A stretch of 64,000 bases of DNA from Bettongia penicillata ogilbyi (GCA_023548195.1 JAJHZJ010000336.1:1530704-1594703), one strand, 5' to 3'; shown: positions 11,351-23,637, counted from the first letter of the stretch. Numbers and translations are program-made. The notes: a model not told the origin generated them from the letters alone.

Positions 11351-11964
11351 AAATGGACAGACCAAGAGTAATTCACAGGCAAAAATCAATTAGGAATTTC
11401 GAGAGCATCTTTATTAGCCAGGCTGGCGGCTGCCTCATGTAGAGACCCAGAGGAGACAGCATCAATATGAGGTGGGTGAGTGCATTTTAAGCATTTCGGT
11501 GCTACTCAGTACAGCCTTGCGGTTTCCACAACAAACAGAGTTCTGACAGAGCAAGAGGGGGACTTGTTGTTAGGCAAGAGCCCCCAAAACAGAGAGGGTT
11601 GTCAGGGTACTGTTAGGCAAAGGACCCCAACAGAGGAGAGGTGCCAGGAGAGGGACCCAATCAAAGACTGGTTGTTATTCAACAAAAAGTAGTTGTCAGG
11701 AAGGGGGTGCTCAGCAAAAGGTAGTTGCCTGGCAAGAGGGGTCTAACATTAGGGGAGCACAGGTGGTTACCATGCAAATCGACTAAACAAAAAAATGGCT
11801 GTTAACAATTCATCAGATATTTCCCAACCCAAAGGGGAATAACGTTTTGACAGGGGCCCAACAAAAACCTGTTACTAGGCAGGTTATCCAACCCTGCCCA
11901 GTAACCCAACAGATATCTCTCAACTTAGGGGCCCAGGGAGGAATAATGTCCACTTCAATAAATG
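11344..11964 (-). mobile_element. Solo-LTR-like element of an endogenous retrovirus
   Basis: The body 11354-11952 begins TGGACA and ends TGTCCA, i.e. TG…CA with inverted ends. On the minus strand an AATAAA-type poly(A) signal (TTTATT on + near 11409) lies about 55 nt from the end, as in an LTR with short U5. The flanking ATAAATG (11344-11350 and 11958-11964) matches exactly, but short spacers separate it from the ends. No gag, pol or env was seen. The family is unknown. Confidence 0.6.
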
Positions 11965-11984
11965 CTATTATTATTAATGTTAAT

Positions 11985-12080
11985 ATCAATGCATATAAAA
12001 TTGTAGAATTATAAAATTCTAATTCTATAAAATTCTAAATTATAAAATTCTAAAATTATAAAATATAGAATTATAAAAAA
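11985..12080. repeat. AT-rich low-complexity array
   Basis: Repeated ataaaattcta/attataaaat units of about 13 bp. Confidence 0.8.
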
Positions 12081-12346
12081 AAATAATATATAGATACCTA
12101 GGTGTTGGTAGTAGGTGAGGGGTGAAAGTTGAAAGATTATACTTCTTGAATCCACTGGGGCAGAGTAAATCTCCACTCACAGATAAATATGGTAGTATAG
12201 TGTGGTAGGAGTTCTTATGTCTTCTTATGTTCTATTATCTACAAGAGGTAGAGGACAAGAAATAAATGATGAAGGGAACCAGGTCTACACCAGTGAAAAA
12301 TCTACATAGTACTGAACTTCCCCACTGCCATTCCAATAGTCTAGGG

Positions 12347-12551
12347 TAGGGATTCTTAACTTGGAGTCTGGTCTGTGAACTTGCTACTTAAAAATACTTT
12401 TGATAATATATTTTGATGTAATTGGTTTCCTTTGCAGTCTTATGAGTTTATTTATTTTTTTTCATTTAAAAACATTATCTTGAGAAGTGTCTCTAAGCTT
12501 CACCAGACTACCAAAGGGGTCAAATACCATTAAAACAAGGTTAAGAATGCA
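12347..12551 (+). mobile_element. hAT-like MITE, copy 1
   Basis: Starts ggattcttaacttgg and ends ggttaagaatgc, imperfect terminal inverted repeats. The interior ttggtttcctttgcag, tttaaaaacatta and cttcaccagactaccaaagg is shared with the copies at 18697, 47981 and 55148. Confidence 0.65.
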
Positions 12552-12699
12552 TTCCCAGCCTAGGGGCTTTTGATTCACTTTAGGTTTAGGCTATTGAATT
12601 GTGTATGCTTAAAATCTCTCTTATCAGTTGGAACTGGCCTAGGAAAACTATAAAATCGTAGCCATTTTTTTTCAAAGTCTCAAGGAACACATTCTAATT

Positions 12700-13140
12700 C
12701 TAAACATAAAGGCAATTGTAATGGGAGTTAAAGATCTTTCCTTTTAATTAATAGGCCTCAGGTGGAGCCCATTAAGGGAAGCTTGATTAGGGGAGGCTTG
12801 TTTCATAGGAAGGCCCACACCTTTTGTTAATTGTCAGCGAGGCACTGGGTCACCAGGATTGTGCCTTCCAGCTCTGAAAAGTTGATATATACTATAAGGT
12901 CAGGTTTTGGAAGAAGGTTCCTGTGCCAAATGAGACTCTGGGTAGCTGTTTGGGAGTCCCTCACCTGCCCATCTTAGAAAATGCAGATGTTGGTGCTTCT
13001 TTCTCTGGTAACTATGTATGCATTGCTTATGGTCAGAGAGTTGGAAGCCCTGTCTGTTGGCTTTTATTTCTCTGCTTGTATTTTCTCTGTTGGTGAATGT
13101 GATTAAAGAAGGTTGTTGACCCCTCAAAAATTGCTTTCCT
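12700..13140 (+). mobile_element. Possible ancient LTR remnant
   Basis: It has a TATA-like gatatatactataagg, then a body ending ttttatttctctgcttgtat and an ATTAAA motif followed by a GT-rich stretch. The layout resembles a marsupial ERV LTR, but the ends were not defined. Confidence 0.35.
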
Positions 13141-13214
13141 TTTAGAAAAGCAGATCTAAGAACTTGTGCTAGCAGGATATCCTGGATATGTCAGGGTGCT
13201 TGCTGCTACAGCAA

Positions 13215-13335
13215 TTCAATCTCAAATTCTAATTTAACTGTTGAATAATTCAGTTATTGAATATTGATTTAATATCAATCAAATCAATTAAATATTGAAT
13301 AACTCAATAATTGAATAAAATTCAATTATTTTGTG
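13215..13335. repeat. AT-rich partly inverted array (ttgaata/tattcaa units)
   Basis: Repeated attgaata and aatcaat words in both orientations. Hairpin-prone low complexity. Confidence 0.6.
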
Positions 13336-13444
13336 CTTGGAAGAAATTATATTTTATAGAGGTTATTTGGAAACAAAGATACCTGCTTCAGATCTACTTA
13401 CTGCATGAGTAACAATAGGGAAATAACTTGACTTCTCTAGATAT

Positions 13445-13655
13445 TACTTTCCTCAAAGGATAGAGTGCCAAGCCTGGAGTCAGGAGAACTCAACTTCTTG
13501 AATTCAAATTTGGACTCGGACACTTATTAGCTATGTGACCCTGAGGAAGTCACTTAACCTTATTTGCCCCAGCAGTAAAATGAGCTGGACAAGGAAATGG
13601 TAGAACCACTCCAGTATCTTTGCCAAGAAAACCCCCAAACAGAGTCACAAAGATA
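13445..13655 (+). mobile_element. SINE with RTE-like tail
   Basis: Head ggatagagtgccaagcctgg, agctatgtgaccctga, then tail aaaatgagctggacaaggaa, ccactccagtatctttgcca, agagtcacaaaga. Confidence 0.75.
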
Positions 13656-13684
13656 ACATGTAGAAATCTCCAATCTGGATTCAA

Positions 13685-14640
13685 CATCCCCAAATAATTT
13701 TCATTCTTATTTACTAGCAAAAGAGATTTTTTAAAATAGTATGAGAAGAAACTCCATTTATAATTATAATAAAAAAATCCATAATATGTGGGAATTCAGT
13801 TACAAAAAGATAAGTAGGACCAATACAAAGGATCACTATAAAATTAAAATGACTAAAATAAAAGGACATCTAAGGAACTGAAGGGACATTCCATGTTAAT
13901 GAACGGGATGGATTAACATAGTAGCAATTATAATACTCCCCATAGTCATTTAAATCTTTAATTCAATACCAATTAAAGTGCCAGAGGGTTTCTTTATAGA
14001 TCTAGATTAAATAATGAAATTTAGATATAAAAAAACACATGAAATATCAAGAGCAACACTGAAAAATAAAGTTTGTGAAGGTGTTGTTGTATATTTCCAA
14101 ACCTGAAAACATATTACAAAGCAGTTATTAAAACTGCATCAAAATTAGCCATTTTTTAAAAATTAAGAGAATGGTATTGGCCAGAATTCAACAACATGTA
14201 CATAAAAGATTAGTGCTTGAGGAATTCTTAAAAATAAAAACTGAGAAAAAAATTCATTACTTAATAAATATACTTGGGAAAATTTGTCAGCAATTTGGTG
14301 AGAAATAGATTTAGGCCTACATCTTTTTTTAGTGAATTCCAGTGAGATAATAGACTTAAACGCAAAAAAGGAAAAAAGAAAAAGAAAAAAAAGAGTTTTT
14401 AAGAGATGAAAGAAAACAGGAAAATATATTTACCTTGGTTGTGGAAAGTAAAATACTTTATCTCCCATTCAACAAATTAAAAAAAAAAGAGCAAGAAGGA
14501 GAAGGAAGAAAAGAAGAAGGGGGAGGAGGACAATATATTTTATGCTTTGCAACTAATTTCACTGCAAATAGTTACATGATGAGTTTAGTAAGTTGCATTG
14601 TATCGATTATTAAGTACACAATAAATTATTTAATTTAAAA
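13685..14640 (+). mobile_element. Degenerate L1 ORF2 fragment
   Basis: Collinear with the L1 ORF2 C-terminal half: ttcaataccaattaaagtgc, aaacatattacaaagcagtt, attaaaactgcatc, ggtattggcca, acttaataaatatacttggg and agacttaaacg. Many indels and stops; A-rich purine stretches near 14370-14530. Confidence 0.65.
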
Positions 14641-15375
14641 TAACATGAAAATCATATAGCAAGAAAGAAAGAGAATAAGTCCAGAAGCATGCTTCAAAGG
14701 CCTGGGCAGTCTCAAGGTCCACAGAAAAGGAGGTTATATCCTATCCTATGGACTGGGTGGGAGAGCACATTCACAGATTCTTTCTCATTCACTAATGGCA
14801 GGCTCCCTCTGTTTCTATGGCATAATCTCTTCCTGAGGAGTGTCTCAAAATCAGGCTGGGGATGCAGTTGGGAGGATACACTCATACTCAACATGTTGGG
14901 ACAGATGCCTCAGGGTAAGCAGTAACCAGGACCATTTTTCAGAATCAGTGTTCAAAAAAAGTATTTGTCCACAAAATATTCTTTTCATTATAGACTTCTT
15001 CCCTCCCCACCAACACACCTGTACATCAAAGTAAGCAGATGTAGGCATAGCCATACACCAACCACCATAACAACTAAATATATTCGACACCTTCTTTCCC
15101 TGCAGGCTAGATTACACCTCCCACAAATAAAATTAAGGAGTGCCAACACCTTGTGTTTGCTGAGAAAAAATGACTTAGGGTTAGAATTATGACATATCAG
15201 GACACAAAGAGCTTGGAGGTTCAAATGAGAAGTAGGCTAGCAACAGAAAGGGTTCCTTCCCTTGCCCAAAGAAAACATTTAGCATATTGAGTACTTGAGG
15301 CTTGTTTTATATCCACAGCCCTGGAGATGAATGAAGTCCCCATTTGTCTAGGATTGCTGAGACTTGCAAGGCAGG

Positions 15376-15378
<3 letters not shown>

Positions 15379-15430
<52 letters not shown>

Positions 15431-15444
15431 ATACACATACACAC
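15379..15444. repeat. (AC)n microsatellite
   Basis: Dinucleotide run with ACAT variants at its 3' end. Confidence 0.95.
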
Positions 15445-15689
15445 GACTATAAGTCTCCCACTACCAGAAATACAAGCAAGATCATGTCCATTCATTTGCT
15501 CAAGGCAAGGAAGAAGAAAGCAAAAGAACAAAATTCTAAATCCTTATTTTGGAAAAGAAAACTCTGATTTTATTTTTAATGTTGTATCTCAAGGTTAAGG
15601 AGGGATAATTCAGCAAAATCCCCCCTATATGGTAGAGAGCACTGGGCAAAGCCTGAGTCAGAGTGGCCACTGACCTCTTCCTTTTCCTA

Positions 15690-15770
15690 CTATATCCCCA
15701 GCACCAAACACAGTGCTTGGCACACAATAAGAGCTTACAGATTGATTATTTGATTGATTGTCTTACCGTG
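15690..15770 (+). mobile_element. L2 3' end fragment
   Basis: tatccccagcaccaaacac, agtgcttggcacacaataag, gagcttacagattgatta. Confidence 0.65.
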
Positions 15771-15789
15771 CCATCTCCAATATTAACTA

Positions 15790-16005
15790 TTTTCCTCTTT
15801 TGTAAATTTTTGCCAATAGTATGTTGTGAGGTGACACCTCAGAGTTATTTCTATTTGTATTTCTCCTACTAGTAGTGATTTGGAGAGAGTTTTATGGTCA
15901 TTTTAGATTGCAAAAAAATTAGAATTATTTGTTCATATATTTTGATAATTTATCTATTGGGGAATGGCTCTTGGTATTATACATTTATGTGTCTTCCCTA
16001 CATAC
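15790..16005 (-). mobile_element. L1 ORF2 fragment
   Basis: gaggtgacacctcagagtta, tatttgtatttctcctac and tatctattggggaatggctc are the complement of L1 ORF2 and match the L1 at 132-1038 in its 5' part. Confidence 0.65.
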
Positions 16006-16021
16006 TTAAATATCACCCTGG

Positions 16022-16650
16022 AGGAGAGACAAGAGAAGGCACTGCCAGGCCAGTTAAACCAACAACACCTAGACCACCACCTCTCTGCAAACCCCAATCA
16101 AGACAGCCCAAGGCCCTAAGTCTAAGAGCCCTGGAAATAACAGTGACCCTCAAACTACTACCTTTGCTTCGAAATTGTAAACCCTACACGTGCAACCACC
16201 ATCAATGGAGGAGAATGGGTCCATCATCTTCAAAATCAACCACTGACCAACTGGAATTAACTGGCAGACAAGCCCAAAGACCTGGGGAATATGAGATCTC
16301 CTGAGATTACTGGCCCTCCTTCTGGCCCAGCCATCATTCAGAGGAGTAACCCCCATAGAGAAGGGACAAGTCATCCCACCAAGCTAGCCTAGCTGAAGCA
16401 ACATATGCTGAAAGAGAGATAAGAGGCAGCAAGAGATTGGCAAGTCAAACAAACGAACACCACAACTTCTCTTGAGATCTGGGTAGAAACATCCCAGGAC
16501 CCTGAATCCAGAAGTTCCAGGAATAATAACACCACTTCTGCCCTGCTCCTAGCCCAGTCCCATCTGCCATCTTTCAGAGAAATAACTCTTGTGAAAATGA
16601 AATCTTAGCTCCTTTGCCAAATGCTACAGTCCCTTCCTTCTCAACACCCA
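16022..16650. other. Unassigned block with internal similarity
   Basis: Two parts look alike: gagagacaagagaaggc at 16024 and gagagataagaggcagc at 16414, and ccctccttctggcccag at 16314 and ccctgctcctagcccag at 16541. An open frame (15894-16304) begins in L1 debris and is not convincing. It may be an unrecognised repeat. Confidence 0.35.
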
Positions 16651-16799
16651 CAGCTACCGAAGATGCAGAAAAGGAAGTTCTTGCCACTGTCAAATGATTC
16701 ATCATTCATAAATGAATGTGCTTTTATTAGTGGAAAGAACAGTATTTTTTACCTTTGCTCTTGTTCCCTAAAGACAGTTGAAACTTCTTATATATGTTG

Positions 16800-16935
16800 T
16801 TTCCTTCTGTCATCACCCCCTTAGAGAGCAAAGTGCTTGAAAATAGAGTCCATCTTTTTTTTGTTTGTGTCTGCAGTGATTATCATATCATATCACGTAT
16901 ACTAAGCTCTTAATGAATGCTTTACTCATTCATAC
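16800..16935 (+). mobile_element. L2 3' end fragment
   Basis: gagagcaaagtgcttgaaaa, gtttgtgtctgcagtgatt and tactaagctcttaatgaatg follow the L2 3' end. Confidence 0.5.
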
Positions 16936-17099
16936 CACGTTTTTATCAGTTACTGACTGCAAATTTTTTTTATTCTACTATATCTCTTCCAATTTTATCT
17001 TCACTGATTTTATTAATATAAAAACATTTTTTAATTTTTCATAATTAAAATTTTCTGGTTTTTCTTTTATGATTCCTTCTAGCTCCTAAAAATTCTATC

Positions 17100-17890
17100 C
17101 CAGATTCATAGATTTTGAATTAGAAGGGACCTTTGAGGCTGGTTATTCTAACCCTTTCATATTATAGATGAGGAAACACAAGCCCAGAAGTTAGGTAACT
17201 CATGGATAGCTAGTGGCAAAGCTAAGATTTGAACTCAAGCCCTCTGACGTTAAATCCAGTTATCTGTCCTCTGCTATCCTTTATGATTTTCATTCATTTG
17301 TCTATTATCTTCCAGAGTTACCCATGAAAATTACCCAAGACTTCAGTATTATTCAGACTCATTAGTGCCACCTTGAACTTTAATTTTCAGGTTTTCAGAA
17401 TTCTTGCAGTGATTGTACAATGTCTGCCTCCAATTTGTTGCTGAAACTTCTGTCAGTTTTTGGAGAATGGAGGAGCTTCCTGTCAGATTTTAATAACTAG
17501 AGTCTTAATTAGGTTTCAGGCTATTATTCAAAGAAGTAAATCATAGGATCATAGATTTACAGTCAGAAGGACCTTAGAGGCCACCTAATCCAATGGTCTT
17601 TTACAGATAAGGCATTGATACCCAAATAAGTTAATAGTAACAACAAAAATACCTAACATTTAATACTTTAAGGTTTGCAATGTGCTTTACGTATGTTGTC
17701 TCATCTGATGCTCACAACAACTCTGTGTGATGGGTGCTACTATTATCCCCATTTTATAGATGTGAAAACTAAGACTGAAAGAAGTTACATGACTTGGCTA
17801 AGGTCACACAGATAATAACAGAAATGAAATTCAAACCCACATTTTCTGACTCTAAATCTTATACCCTTTGAATCATCAGAAATTATTCTC
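17100..17890 (-). mobile_element. Two or three old SINEs (MIR/CORE type)
   Basis: Repeated motif order attagaagggacctttgagg, tatagatgaggaaaca, ggtaactcatgg, gatttgaactcaa at 17100-17280, and again tgctttacgtatgttgtctc, tatccccattttatagat, aaggtcacacagataat at 17540-17890. Confidence 0.6.
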
Positions 17891-18074
17891 TTTTCTTCTT
17901 CCTTTTAGACCTTTGTCACACCATTGTTCCTGTGTTGTTTATGTACTAGTGTTGCTGAGACACTATCTAACATGAAAGACCAAAAATATGTACTCTATTA
18001 CACCATCATAACTATCCTACCTCTTTGGCCATAGTCCTTGTATTTTCTCTATCACTTATAGCTAAATATTCATT

Positions 18075-18260
18075 GAGAATTCTGGACCTGAAGTCAAAAG
18101 GTCTGGGTTTGATTCCTGATCCAACACTCAATACAGTTTTCAATGCCTCAGGTTCCCTATCTGTAAAGTGGGAATAAGAATATTTGCATTACCTATCTCA
18201 AAGGTTTGTTGAATGAAATAATACCTTGAAACCTTCAAGCACTACAAAAACAGTAGTTTT
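18075..18260 (+). mobile_element. MIR-like SINE
   Basis: tctgggtttgattcctgat, gcctcaggttccctatctgt, aaagtgggaataagaat and ctcaaaggtttgttgaa in MIR order. Confidence 0.65.
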
Positions 18261-18696
18261 ACATCTTTATTACTGTGCTAGAGTATGATAGTTTAAAAAT
18301 TCAGAATGAAATGTTTTTCCCAGGAACATCCTAACAACCAGATATTCTAAGCAATTGCTGAATCTCATAGAGAACCTAGCTGGCATTGATCCAACTTACA
18401 AGTTTTGGTAGAACTATAATAGTTACTAGGTGTTGATAGTTTGGAAAGGCTCTGGTCCATTTTCTTTCAGAATGGTGAGGTGGAAGGAATCCTACACTGG
18501 AAATCAGGAGACCTGGCTTCTAATCCTGAAGCAGCTCTATCATCAACTGATTGACTCTTGTTGGACAAGTCACTCCCCCTATCTTGGAATGAAAGAGTTA
18601 GATTCAGGGTATTTGTTCTATGAAGTTTGGATTCAGCCAAAGGGCTGTACTTGAAGACCTAGAGGGCTGAAAATTCCCCACCTCTGGATTAGAATT

Positions 18697-18853
18697 TAAG
18701 GGATTCTTAACCTGGGGTCTGTGGATTTTTTTGTTTTAATATTTTGATAATTAAATTTTGATATAATTAGTTTCCATCGTACTCCCATGTATTTTATTCT
18801 TTTAAAAACATGAATCTGAGAAGGGGCCCATAGGCTTCACCAAAGGGGTGCTT

Positions 18854-18924
<71 letters not shown>

Positions 18925-18940
18925 AAGTTAAGAACTCTGT
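18697..18940 (+). mobile_element. hAT-like MITE, copy 2, with (AC)n inside
   Basis: ggattcttaacctggggtct opens it, ccataggcttcaccaaagg lies inside, and aagttaagaactc closes it. A (AC)n run (18857-18922) has expanded near its 3' end. Confidence 0.65.
18857..18922. repeat. (AC)n microsatellite
   Basis: 33 AC units within the MITE copy. Confidence 0.95.
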
Positions 18941-18944
18941 ATTA

Positions 18945-20355
18945 AAGTATTTCTTAGGTCCCATTCCAGCTCTAAGTTTCTATTACATTTAACTAAGAAC
19001 AATTACTCATTTATATCAAAAATGCTTCTTAAACTTTCTTGCCATTCCTAGAAATATTGAGCCCACTGTTAAATTTAATTGGGACATAGAAGTAACTCTA
19101 AGCTCTCAAAGACCATGCCCACAGAACACAAGCTCTGACAAGTCCTACTAAGCTGCAAAGGACCTGAATACCAGCTTGGTGATGAACTTTTTCTGTTGCT
19201 GAAGGAACAGGCTATCTAATTTCTGAGAGGCTCATTGCCTGGTTGAATATGAAATTATAAGTGTGTTTGGGCCACAGAATTTCTCAAAGATCATCTACTA
19301 AGTTATGAGTATTGTCATTTGTATAAGTGGATACACTAAATTAAAGATGCTGGAAGTAATGACTTGTATATAGTTACCATACTTTTGAATCTGGGCAGTC
19401 AATGAATACTTTATAGCCTCTACAGTGGGCACTGGATTCAAAGGGAAACTGAGTCAATGAATGAGTCAAACCACTGTGATTCTATTTAAAAGACTGGGCT
19501 GTGTCCAAGATGTGCCCATGAGAGAGGTGCTATATGCACAAAAGTTGGGTGTAGTCTTCCTAAAAAAAAAATGAAATGCATGCAGTCTTTGTATAAACAT
19601 GTTACATGAAAATCAAGGCTATCTTGAATCATAGCCAATATAGTCCAAGAAAATGCTTCTCAGGAGAATCAGACTTCTCAGCTTTCTGAGCAATAAGCTG
19701 CCCCTTAGCACAAAAACACACAGCTCTTTTCAAAGACCTAAACCAGATATGGCAAGTGTCTCCTAGGAGGTATTCCTAATATATGTTTTTTTGTTTGCTC
19801 TTAAATTATTATTGCCTTAAATTATCAGGACCAAGTCTGCCACCTACTATAAATTCCCTAAAAATCAATTGTGTTTGAGCAGGTGGTGGTCTCAGAACAT
19901 AATTGGAATCTTTCTACCTTTGATTCCATCCCTTTCTGAGGGAAAGGTTGAGGTTTTCCTGTCCTTGAAAACATTCATATTTTTCCTATAAGCAAACAGG
20001 GCAAATAAGTCAACCCACCTACTTCTTAGAGAGACTGAACACTGCCAGAACTAGAAGGTAAACATTCCCAAATTTAGGATTGAAAATTACTTTCCCTTCC
20101 AGACATTCTTTAGAAAAATCCCTTGGAATTCAGGAGTCTTGTGTGTATGTGTTTGGCAATTTGGTGACTTGGTGTGCATACGTGTTTAGCAGTTATGAGT
20201 AGATACAGGATACCACTTCCTATCCTTTCTTTGATTCTTTATTGTTCTCAGGTAATGTGAAACCATGGTGTCAAATTAATAGCAATCATAGTTACTTTGA
20301 GGATAAAGGAGTTCAAAAAAGCACATCATATTGTCATGATTAGTTATCAATTACC
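18945..20355. other. Intergenic, no gene or recognised repeat
   Basis: Unique-looking AT-rich sequence. Two AP-1 consensus TGAGTCA motifs lie 12 bp apart (19450-19456, 19462-19468). No further function can be supported. Confidence 0.4.
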
Positions 20356-20359
20356 TTTC

Positions 20360-20720
20360 AAGATAAAGTAATCAACAAACATACATTAAACGCCTACAAT
20401 ATGGTAAATACTGGGCATATAAAAGCAAAAATGAAGTAGTATTTACCCTCAAGGGGTTTACATTCTACCAGAAAAGAAAATATGTACACAAAAGAGTAGA
20501 TATAAAATAAACACAAGGCATATTTTTGGGTGAGAGGACACTAGCGGCTGAGGGGATCAGTAAAATCTTCGTGGAGGTGTCTCCAACAGAATTTTGAAGG
20601 GAACAAGAGGTCAAGATAAGGAAGGAATGCATTCTGGGTAGGGGAACAGTTAGTACAAAGATTAAATGGGAGATGGAACACTTGTGGGAGAAACAGAGAG
20701 AAGACCAATTTGACTGAGGT
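20360..20720 (-). mobile_element. L2-ended interspersed repeat
   Basis: acgcctacaatatggtaaat, ctcaaggggtttacattcta, acactagcggctgaggggat and acttgtgggagaaacag follow the same series as the 7.8-kb copy. Confidence 0.6.
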
Positions 20721-20934
20721 GTAGAACACATAATAAATTTGGACAGGGGAGGTAGGTACAGGATAGGTTTATTAACAAAGAAACATGAACCTTTAAAAAT
20801 GTCCTGTTTATAACACTGGCAGTACCAAAGAAGGAAAATTCCCCTGCTCCCTCAGGATAAAAGGGAGAAAGGAACAAAATAATGAAAGGAAACATACAGA
20901 AAACAATCTTTTTTATGTCATCCTTTATTCTTTA

Positions 20935-21152
20935 GTCATTTTCAGTCATGTCAATTTCTTCACGATCCCTTCTGGGGTCTTCTTGGCAAAGTGAAGTAGT
21001 TTGACATTTCTCTCTCTGGCTCATTTGACAGATGAGGAAACGGAGACAAATAGGGTTAAGTGACTTCCCCAGAGTTATACAGCTAATAAGAGTCTGAGGC
21101 TGGATTTGAACACTTCACACCCAGCACTGTATCCACTGAGTCATCAAGTTAT
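20935..21152 (-). mobile_element. SINE with RTE-like tail
   Basis: cattttcagtcatgtcaatt, ggggtcttcttggcaaag, cagatgaggaaacggagaca, gggttaagtgacttcccc, cactgtatccactgagtca. Confidence 0.75.
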
Positions 21153-21529
21153 CTACTAAGAATAATTTTTCTTTTCCCAACAGATGGGATTTCAAGAAAA
21201 GAAGCTAGGTAGGTAGCTCAGGCCTCAAGGTATAGTATCATATGACCCTAGAATTGTCCCTGACTCCTTCCTCTCTTTTGCCCCCTATATCAATCAGTGA
21301 CAAAATATTGTCACTTTCCTCAACAATATCTCCTATGTTTCACCTCTGCTTTCTATTTCCCCACCACTTTCTTAGCACAGGCTTTTATCAACCAAATCTG
21401 AACTTCTGTGATTGCCTGTGATCTGGTCTTCCCACCTCCAGTTTCTCTCATACCAATTCATCCTACATGCCATTGCAGAATAATCTTCTTAATACCTATC
21501 CATCTAATGATGGCTCCCTGTTAGGAAAG

Positions 21530-21887
21530 GAGAGAAAAGGTAATGTGTGTGTGTGTGTTCACCCTTCGTTGCTGAAGAAGACCATGCCATCAGAGAAGTA
21601 ATGACATGACTTGCATGCACTTGACTTTGTTCTGAGGGAGGGAGGGCTGTGCAGGTCACCAGCGTCACTTCTCCTCCAGAGCCATCTGAATCCAATGACC
21701 AGATATTCATCAGCATGACTGGAGATGACCCAGGATGAGGCAATTGGGGTTAAGTGACTTGCCCAAGATCACACAGCTAGTGAGTGTCAAGTGTCTGAGG
21801 TGAGATTAGAACTCAGGGCCTGCTGACTCCTGCACTGGTGCTCTATCCACCGGACCACCTAGCTGCCCCAAAGAGAGAGAAGGTAAT
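21530..21887 (-). mobile_element. Long marsupial SINE with 15-bp target duplication
   Basis: Reverse orientation of the 10-kb copy (ttcgttgctgaagaagacca … ccacctagctgcccc). The flanks gagagaaaaggtaat (21530-21544) and gagagagaaggtaat (21873-21887) differ at one base. Confidence 0.85.
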
Positions 21888-22837
21888 AAACATGTTTCCA
21901 ATACCTACCATACACCAGGCACTGGGTTAAGAGCTTTACAAATACCATCTTATTTGATACTCTCATTAACTATGACAATCTATCTCATATAGAATCAAAG
22001 CTAGGCTTCTTAGCTTAACATTCAAGATTCTCTATCAATTGGGCCCAATTTACTTTTTCAGCCTTATGATCTACCATTCCTCTAAACATACACTATGGTC
22101 CAGGCACACTGCACTACTTACGGGTGCCATGCTTTTCACCTCCCATGACTTTGCTCATACTGTTTTTTCTGATACTTAATAGTCATATGATTATGAATTC
22201 ACAGTGTCTTCATCTGTAAAATGCAGTTAATAATACCTGTAGTACTTACCTCATGAGGTTGCTGTTTTGCTCCAGCTAGACCACGTATATAAAAAACCCT
22301 TAGCAAACTTTAAAGTTGTACAGAAACACCAGCTCTTATAATAAGTACTGCCTGAGCAAAGGTAAGGGAGGAATGGAGTCTTGCTGGTTTTAGACCTGTG
22401 GTAGGAAACAGCTATTCATTCCTTCCATTTGCCTTTCCTCCTGTGTGTTGTTATAGACAAGAACAATCCTGGATTTTCTAAGCATAAACAATCAGCTAAC
22501 AACTTTTGTCAAGTCCTGGTCGCTTACCCTTAGAAAATTCAGGATTTGAGCTCATGTCTTCCTGATTACAGGCCCAGGACTCTTATCTACTGTGCTTCCA
22601 GCAACACGAGCCTACTTATAGTTCCTCTCACGTGACAGTCCATCTCCCATCCAGGTGCCTTTGTACTAGTCTCCATATCTGAAATGCTTTCCTATCACCT
22701 CACCTCTTAGTTTCTTTGATTTCCTTCAAGACTCAGATCAAATTCCACCTTCTCCAGTAGGCCTTTTCTAGTCCTGACATGTACTAATCCCTTCCTCTCT
22801 GAGTGCCTTCTATCTATATATTATCTTTCTGGTTGTT

Positions 22838-23100
22838 TGGGGTGCCACAATGGCTAAAGAGCCTACCCAAATGTTAGATAGATCTAGGTTTGAATCCAAC
22901 CTCATATACCTACTAACTATGTGACACTGGGCAAGCCACTTAACCTCTATTTGCCTCAGTTTCCCTATTTATAGAATTGGGATAATAATAGCACCTACCT
23001 CCCAGGGTTGTTGTAAGGATCAAATGTGATACTAATTGTAACACACTTAGCATGATGCCTGGCACATAATAAGAGCTATAAAAAAGTTAGCTATTATTAT
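22838..23100 (+). mobile_element. SINE with L2/MIR-like tail, inserted in L2
   Basis: tRNA-type head (gtgccacaatggctaaagag), CORE (gacactgggcaagccactta), then aatagcacctacctcccagg, gttgttgtaagg and gcctggcacataataagagc. Confidence 0.7.
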
Positions 23101-23637
23101 TGTTTACGTGTGGTCTTCCCAATTAAAATGTAAACTCCTTGAAGTCAGGGACTGATTTTGCCTTTCTTTGCATCCTTAAATCTTAGTCCAGTGTCTGGCA
23201 AATAATAAGCACCTAATAAAATCAGGTTGACTTGATTACTTGACATATAGATCTGCTGAAAAGATTGTGTGCCAGACTAGCTACATTTAATAGAGTTTAT
23301 CATTAGATTGATCCCAAGGTGAATTTTTTCATGAGTCACACAAAGCTTTCATAGAATAGATCCTTGATAGAAAGATGTCAAATAGAAGGATAGTGATCTT
23401 CATTAATGGAAAGAGTACCCATATCAATGATATCTCAGATCTTTTAAGATATTCAAGTATCGAGATTATCTTTAATAGTTGATATAATTAAGCATGGTCA
23501 TTTTAAAAGTTCTGGTGCACTTATCAACCACTCAAAATATTGCAATGACCATCTTGGATAATAGGCTTCTCTTATTACAAAGGGAAAAACAAATCAGGTG
23601 ATTTTTTTTTTTTAGCCTTCCTCACTTGACATTTGGT

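Larger units (their letters stand above)
21190..23240 (+). mobile_element. L2 LINE 3' region, split by later SINEs
   Basis: Sense L2 pieces are visible at 21230-21525, 21960-22190, 22620-22835 and 23100-23240. The last carries the 3' end (aaactccttgaagtcaggga, ccagtgtctggcaaataata). Between them lie a long SINE (21530-21887), a MIR-like piece (about 22190-22345) and a composite SINE (22838-23100). No open RT frame remains. Confidence 0.6.

Noticed and set aside
15894..16304. 136-codon plus-strand open frame
   Set aside because: Begins in antisense L1 debris and runs into unassigned sequence; no coherent protein features.
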